Shown: one piece after another, positions 14,038 to 17,147 of the stretch | How positions within the stretch are numbered: position 1 is the stretch's first letter | How the letters are laid out: every line of letters begins with the position of its first letter | Source of the DNA: CAZDOD01 sp964506935 | GTDB lineage: Bacteria; Desulfobacterota; Zymogenia; Zymogenales; Zymogenaceae | Reading direction: 5' to 3' | Assembly: GCA_964506935.1 (NCBI GenBank) | Contig: CAZDOD010000050.1 | Location: 1-17,147, forward strand | DNA length: 17,147 nucleotides | Made by a program: the position numbers and the translations under genes | Notes under the pieces: model-generated | The model's input: only the letters and a program-made list of their open reading frames with translations | Told to the model about the DNA's origin: nothing | Database searches by the model: none

Positions 14038-16254
14038 ATGAAGATCAAGGACAAAGCGGTAACGATACGTGGAACCAAGGGTAACATCATCATCAGGAGG
14101 ATGGAAGGGGGAATCCCCCACATCCGCGCGCAGCACGAACACGACCTCTACTACGGCCTCGGATACATGCAGGGCCACGACCGGCAGGTTCAGCTCTGGC
14201 TAACGAAGCTCATCGGCCTGGGGATTGCGTCTGAAAACTTGGAGGGATCAGACGAACTCATCGAGATAGACAAATACATGCGCTGGATGGATTTTGCCGG
14301 CGACGCAAAGGAGGAGGAGAAGAATTTCTCGGCAGGCGTAAAAGAAATACTGAAGGCATACTGCAAGGGGGTAAACGACGCCGTCGCCCAGTCGAAGAGG
14401 CCCTTCGAATTCAGGCTCGTCGGCTACCGCCCCGACAAGTGGACGCCTGCAGACGTCATCCTCATCGGAAAGCTCATAGGGTTCATCGGCCTGACGCAGT
14501 CGCAGGGGGAGATGGAAAAATTCATCATCCACATGATTCAAAAGGGGGTGGACACAAAGAAAATCAAGGAGCTCATCCCCTACATGAAGGAAAATATATC
14601 GAAGGAACTTATTAACATCATAAAAAAAGTAAAAATCAATAACCCCATCATTCCAAATTCCGTCCCGTGGTTTGGATTTCTCCCGAATTTTTCGGCGAGC
14701 AACAACTGGGCGGTAAGCCCGAAGAAGACGGCCTCGAAGGCGGCCATCATGGCAAGCGACCCGCACCTCGAGATAAACCGTCTCCCGTCAATCTGGTACG
14801 AGGCCGCACTCACATTAAGAAAACCTAGCAACAATCCGGTCGGTAAGCGACCCGAGGATTTCTTCATGATCGGTGCGACTGTCCCCGGAACGCCGTTTAT
14901 GGCCTTCGGGCGGTCGAACAACCTCGCATGGTCGGCGACCTACGCCTTTATGGACGTAATCGACTACTTCATCGAGGACGTAAAAGACAAAAAATACCGC
15001 CGCGGAAAGAGCTTTGTCCCATTTGTGGTGAGACAGGAGACAATCAAGCCGAAGAAGAAAGACCCGATCGTCGTGAAATATTACGAGAACGAGCACGGCG
15101 TCTTGGACGGCGAGCCCGATGAGGACGGCTATTATCTCACCTATGCGTGGTCCGCGAGGCGCGGCTCAATCGCCGAGACGATGGACAATATTATCAAGGT
15201 CCCCACAGCGAAGACCACCGGCGAGGCGATGAAATATTTTGCAAACCTCCCGTTTGCCGCATTCAACTGGGTCATGGCCGACACGAAGGGGAACATCGGC
15301 TTCCAGATGAGCGGGAGGTTCCCGAAAAAGGCCCCGAAGACATCGGGCATCCTCCCCTACCTTGGATGGGATAAGAGCCAGGACTGGAAGGGATTTGTCG
15401 ATACCAACAAATTGCCGAAGGTCATGAATCCAAAGGAGGGATACATCATCACGGCCAACGAAGACCTGAATCACCTCGGGAAGGTCGATGTCCAAAACCT
15501 CCCGATGGCGCCGTATCGGGCAAACAGGATAAAAGAGCACCTCGAAAAGGGCAAGGACATGAGCGTAGACGACATGAAGCCGATACATTTTGACACCTAC
15601 TCAACCCAGGCCCGCATCTTCATGGAGATCATAGGGCCTCTCCTCCCGAAGTCGAAAAACGGTAAGATATTGAAGAACTGGGATTTTCGATACGACGTGA
15701 AATCGAGGGGTGCCACCCTGTTCGAGAGCATCTACGAGGAGCTATTGAAGATCGTCTTCGGGGAAAACGGCCTCGGGCCCGAAGTCGTGGATTACGCCCT
15801 CGCCGAGACCCCTGTATTCAACGCCTTTTTCGGAAACTTCGACAGAATCCTTTTGAGCAAGAATTCGAGCTGGTTCGGGAAATCATCGAGGGACGAGATT
15901 TACAAGATGGCGATAAAGCGCGGCCTGAAGAAGAAGGCGACCCCATACGGCAAGGGCCGAAAGGTGCTGATGGCCAATATGTTCTTCGGCGGAAAGCTCC
16001 CGAAGTTCCTCGGCTTCGACTACGGGCCGATCGAGCTTCAGGGTTGCCGCGCCACGATCCCACAGGGGCAGATATTCAAGTTCGGCGGGAGGGTCACCAC
16101 CTTCGCCCCGTCGTATAGGCTCCTCACCGACATGTCCGAGAAGGCTGTTTATACAAACATCCCCGGCGGACCTTCCGACAGGAGGTTCTCGAAATATTAC
16201 AAAACCGGTATCGAAGAATGGGAGAAGGGGATATACAAGACCCTGAAGCCGTAA
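14038..16254 (+). CDS. Penicillin acylase family N-terminal-nucleophile hydrolase, apparently not exported
   Basis: 738 residues, a little shorter than most members (about 750-850). GGGAG lies 7 nt before the ATG. N-terminal GGIPHIRAQHEHDLYYGLGYMQGHDRQVQLW is the standard alpha-subunit opening (split: IPHIRAQ, GLGYMQGHDRQ). Auto-cleavage is expected before Ser221 in FSASNNWAVSP, giving alpha and beta chains with Ser221 as nucleophile. Then come SDPHLE, VPGTPFMAFGRSNNLAW, YIITANED, APYRANRI and HFDTYS, all at family positions. SDPHL replaces the more usual NDPHL, and AWSAT the more usual AWGxT. No signal peptide is visible, unlike periplasmic penicillin G acylase. Relatives cleave amides such as acyl-homoserine lactones, beta-lactam side chains or aculeacin; the substrate here is unknown. 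It has its own palindromic promoter. Confidence 0.9.
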   Translation: MKIKDKAVTIRGTKGNIIIRRMEGGIPHIRAQHEHDLYYGLGYMQGHDRQVQLWLTKLIGLGIASENLEGSDELIEIDKYMRWMDFAGDAKEEEKNFSAGVKEILKAYCKGVNDAVAQSKRPFEFRLVGYRPDKWTPADVILIGKLIGFIGLTQSQGEMEKFIIHMIQKGVDTKKIKELIPYMKENISKELINIIKKVKINNPIIPNSVPWFGFLPNFSASNNWAVSPKKTASKAAIMASDPHLEINRLPSIWYEAALTLRKPSNNPVGKRPEDFFMIGATVPGTPFMAFGRSNNLAWSATYAFMDVIDYFIEDVKDKKYRRGKSFVPFVVRQETIKPKKKDPIVVKYYENEHGVLDGEPDEDGYYLTYAWSARRGSIAETMDNIIKVPTAKTTGEAMKYFANLPFAAFNWVMADTKGNIGFQMSGRFPKKAPKTSGILPYLGWDKSQDWKGFVDTNKLPKVMNPKEGYIITANEDLNHLGKVDVQNLPMAPYRANRIKEHLEKGKDMSVDDMKPIHFDTYSTQARIFMEIIGPLLPKSKNGKILKNWDFRYDVKSRGATLFESIYEELLKIVFGENGLGPEVVDYALAETPVFNAFFGNFDRILLSKNSSWFGKSSRDEIYKMAIKRGLKKKATPYGKGRKVLMANMFFGGKLPKFLGFDYGPIELQGCRATIPQGQIFKFGGRVTTFAPSYRLLTDMSEKAVYTNIPGGPSDRRFSKYYKTGIEEWEKGIYKTLKP

Positions 16255-16343
16255 ATATTGAGAAGCCCCCGAAGGCCGATCGTAACGTATCGAGCTCGGG
16301 AAAATCAGCATGGGACGCGGCTGGGGGCCGATGGAGTTTTTAC

Positions 16344-16373
16344 TTGTATTTTTTATGCCAAGTGAATTATAAT
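16344..16373 (+). promoter_or_regulatory. Promoter of the small lipoprotein gene
   Basis: Perfect -10 TATAAT (16368-16373) with a weak -35 TTGTAT (16344-16349) at an 18-nt spacing. The transcript start would fall near 16380, inside the palindrome that follows. Confidence 0.5.
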
Positions 16374-16378
16374 TATGG

Positions 16379-16395
16379 TTACCAGTAAATGGTAA
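16379..16395. promoter_or_regulatory. Palindrome over the lipoprotein transcript start
   Basis: TTACCA-GTAAA-TGGTAA: 6-bp arms around a 5-nt centre, extendable to 8 bp with one mismatch. Its place over the expected start site fits a repressor operator. The regulator is unknown. Confidence 0.4.
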
Positions 16396-16419
16396 TCATT
16401 GATTTAAAGGAGAAAAATC

Positions 16420-16824
16420 ATGAAAAATTTTGTAACCAAACGATATCTAGGAATTCTTATCGTTGCCATAGCACTTGTCTTTTTGGTCTTCGGCTGTGCG
16501 ACCACAAAGACGACCACCACGGCTCCGGTATCGTGCGCCAATTTTTCCGGAACATGGAACACCAGTCAGGGCCCTATTGAGATCTATCAGAACGGCTGTT
16601 CAGCCGAAGGGATATTCCCGTCGCCGGTCCGCTTCCACAGCATAATGGGGACTGTAAGCGGCTACAACCTCCAGTTCAACTGGGAGGGACCGATGGGCTC
16701 CGGAACCGGAGTACTGACCATCAGCCAGGGATTGGACGCCTTCACTGGGTCATGGAACTACGGGACGGGTGGAACTGGAGGAGGAACCATAGAGGGATGG
16801 AAGGGGTCATGGCCTGTAAAATAG
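16420..16824 (+). CDS. Small lipoprotein of unknown function
   Basis: 134 residues. AAAGGAGA (16406-16412) lies 7 nt before the ATG. The N-terminus is a type II signal peptide: MKNFVTKRYLG, a hydrophobic core, then lipobox VFGC with C26 as the lipidated residue. A Thr-rich linker (TTKTTTT) is followed by a compact domain with several Trp-Gly-type strands: FSGTWNTSQGPIEIYQNG, NLQFNWEGP, FTGSWNYGTGGTGGG and a final GWKGSWPVK. The repeated SGTW/TGSW/KGSW elements suggest a small beta-barrel with repeating strands. Two further Cys (C39 and one near residue 56) could form a disulfide. I do not recognise the family. Probably outer-membrane anchored since Ser/Thr rather than Asp follows C26 and A27. 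Confidence 0.82.
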   Translation: MKNFVTKRYLGILIVAIALVFLVFGCATTKTTTTAPVSCANFSGTWNTSQGPIEIYQNGCSAEGIFPSPVRFHSIMGTVSGYNLQFNWEGPMGSGTGVLTISQGLDAFTGSWNYGTGGTGGGTIEGWKGSWPVK

Positions 16825-16864
16825 GCCTCCTTTGTGTCTCCAAACGAGATTTTCGGGAACTGAT

Positions 16865-17128
16865 TTGAACCGGATATTGTACTTGTTTTTCAACAGAAAG
16901 AAGATAAAGGTCAACGTAAAACCCTACGGCATAATTGAGAGACAAATAAAGGGCGGCACCTACGAGCTCAGAGAGGGGGCGAAGCTTCGGACGCTCCTCA
17001 GGAAGTCCGGGGCGTCGGGGCTTGGAATCCCCCTGATCTACATGATTGACGGCGAGCGTGCAAAACCATCCCGACTCTTGTCCGATGGAGACGAAGTGAA
17101 GATCCTCAACATCGTCGGCGGAGGATAG
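16865..17128 (+). CDS. ThiS/MoaD-like ubiquitin-fold sulfur carrier
   Basis: About 87 residues if read from TTG 16865; the frame is open back to TTG 16832. No ATG or GTG start is available, so a TTG start is needed (16832, 16865, 16877 or 16883). I favour 16865 because GGGAA lies 5 nt upstream, with low certainty. The domain reads KIKVNVKPYG, LREGAKLRTLLRKSG, IPLIYMIDGE, LLSDGDEVKILNIVGGG, i.e. the beta-grasp pattern with a C-terminal Gly-Gly that is adenylated and thiocarboxylated in ThiS and MoaD. It ends in three Gly. The partner E1-like enzyme (ThiF/MoeB) and client enzyme are not in the window, so which pathway it serves is open. It follows the lipoprotein gene on the same strand with no visible terminator between. 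Confidence 0.75.
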   Translation: MNRILYLFFNRKKIKVNVKPYGIIERQIKGGTYELREGAKLRTLLRKSGASGLGIPLIYMIDGERAKPSRLLSDGDEVKILNIVGGG

Positions 17129-17147
17129 TTTTTCGGGGTAAAATTTC

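Noticed and set aside
16255..16343. Possible terminator after the Ntn hydrolase (CCCCC and GGGGG runs)
   Set aside because: The runs are about 60 nt apart, inner pairing is poor, and the T-run follows only loosely; not convincing as an intrinsic terminator.

Overview
The window looks like part of a metagenome-assembled or draft genome of a Gram-negative bacterium. It has two short N runs of the kind used as scaffold gaps, a lipoprotein with a classic lipobox, Sec-secreted proteins and a type IV pilus motor operon in the order pilB-pilT-pilC-pilS. That pilus order and the protein styles suggest a deltaproteobacterial (Desulfobacterota-like) lineage. This is inference: no rRNA or marker gene is present to settle it.

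Layout. 1-492 (+) is the 3' end of a flippase-like membrane protein. 651-1469 (+) is an amidohydrolase. From 1608 to 12671 all genes run on the minus strand. Read in their own direction they are: an SDR oxidoreductase (12671-11868); a secreted TPR protein followed closely by shikimate dehydrogenase aroE (11667-9957); the pilus cluster pilB, pilT, pilC, pilS (9830-3703) ending with a translationally coupled exported DUF1571-type protein (3706-2963); and a metallophosphoesterase with a purple-acid-phosphatase-like N-terminal domain (2708-1608). From 12941 onward all genes are on the plus strand: a COG1237-type metallo-beta-lactamase-fold protein, a 344-bp intergenic region packed with palindromes, a penicillin-acylase-family Ntn hydrolase, a small lipoprotein and a ThiS/MoaD-like sulfur carrier.

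How the genes fit together. PilB (extension ATPase, with an N-terminal repeat matching the c-di-GMP-binding MshEN pattern), PilT (retraction ATPase), PilC (inner-membrane platform) and PilS (sensor kinase) form one pilus module. It has a good sigma70-like promoter placed right at the aroE stop codon. The partner regulator PilR and the pilin PilA are not in the window; the slot after pilS is taken by the DUF1571 protein. The other genes are metabolic or hydrolytic singletons with no clear shared pathway.

The most notable non-coding signals are: two promoters with the same architecture (a 19-bp palindrome, 7-bp arms and 5-nt centre, with the -35 hexamer inside the left arm and a 17-nt spacer) in front of the metallo-beta-lactamase-fold gene and the Ntn hydrolase; a leader before the former that can fold in two mutually exclusive ways around its ribosome binding site; and a cluster of GTAGGGG/CCCCTAC-bounded palindromes, one a perfect 28-bp inverted repeat. 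I found no CRISPR array, tRNA, rRNA, transposase or phage gene, and no clear novel multi-gene system.
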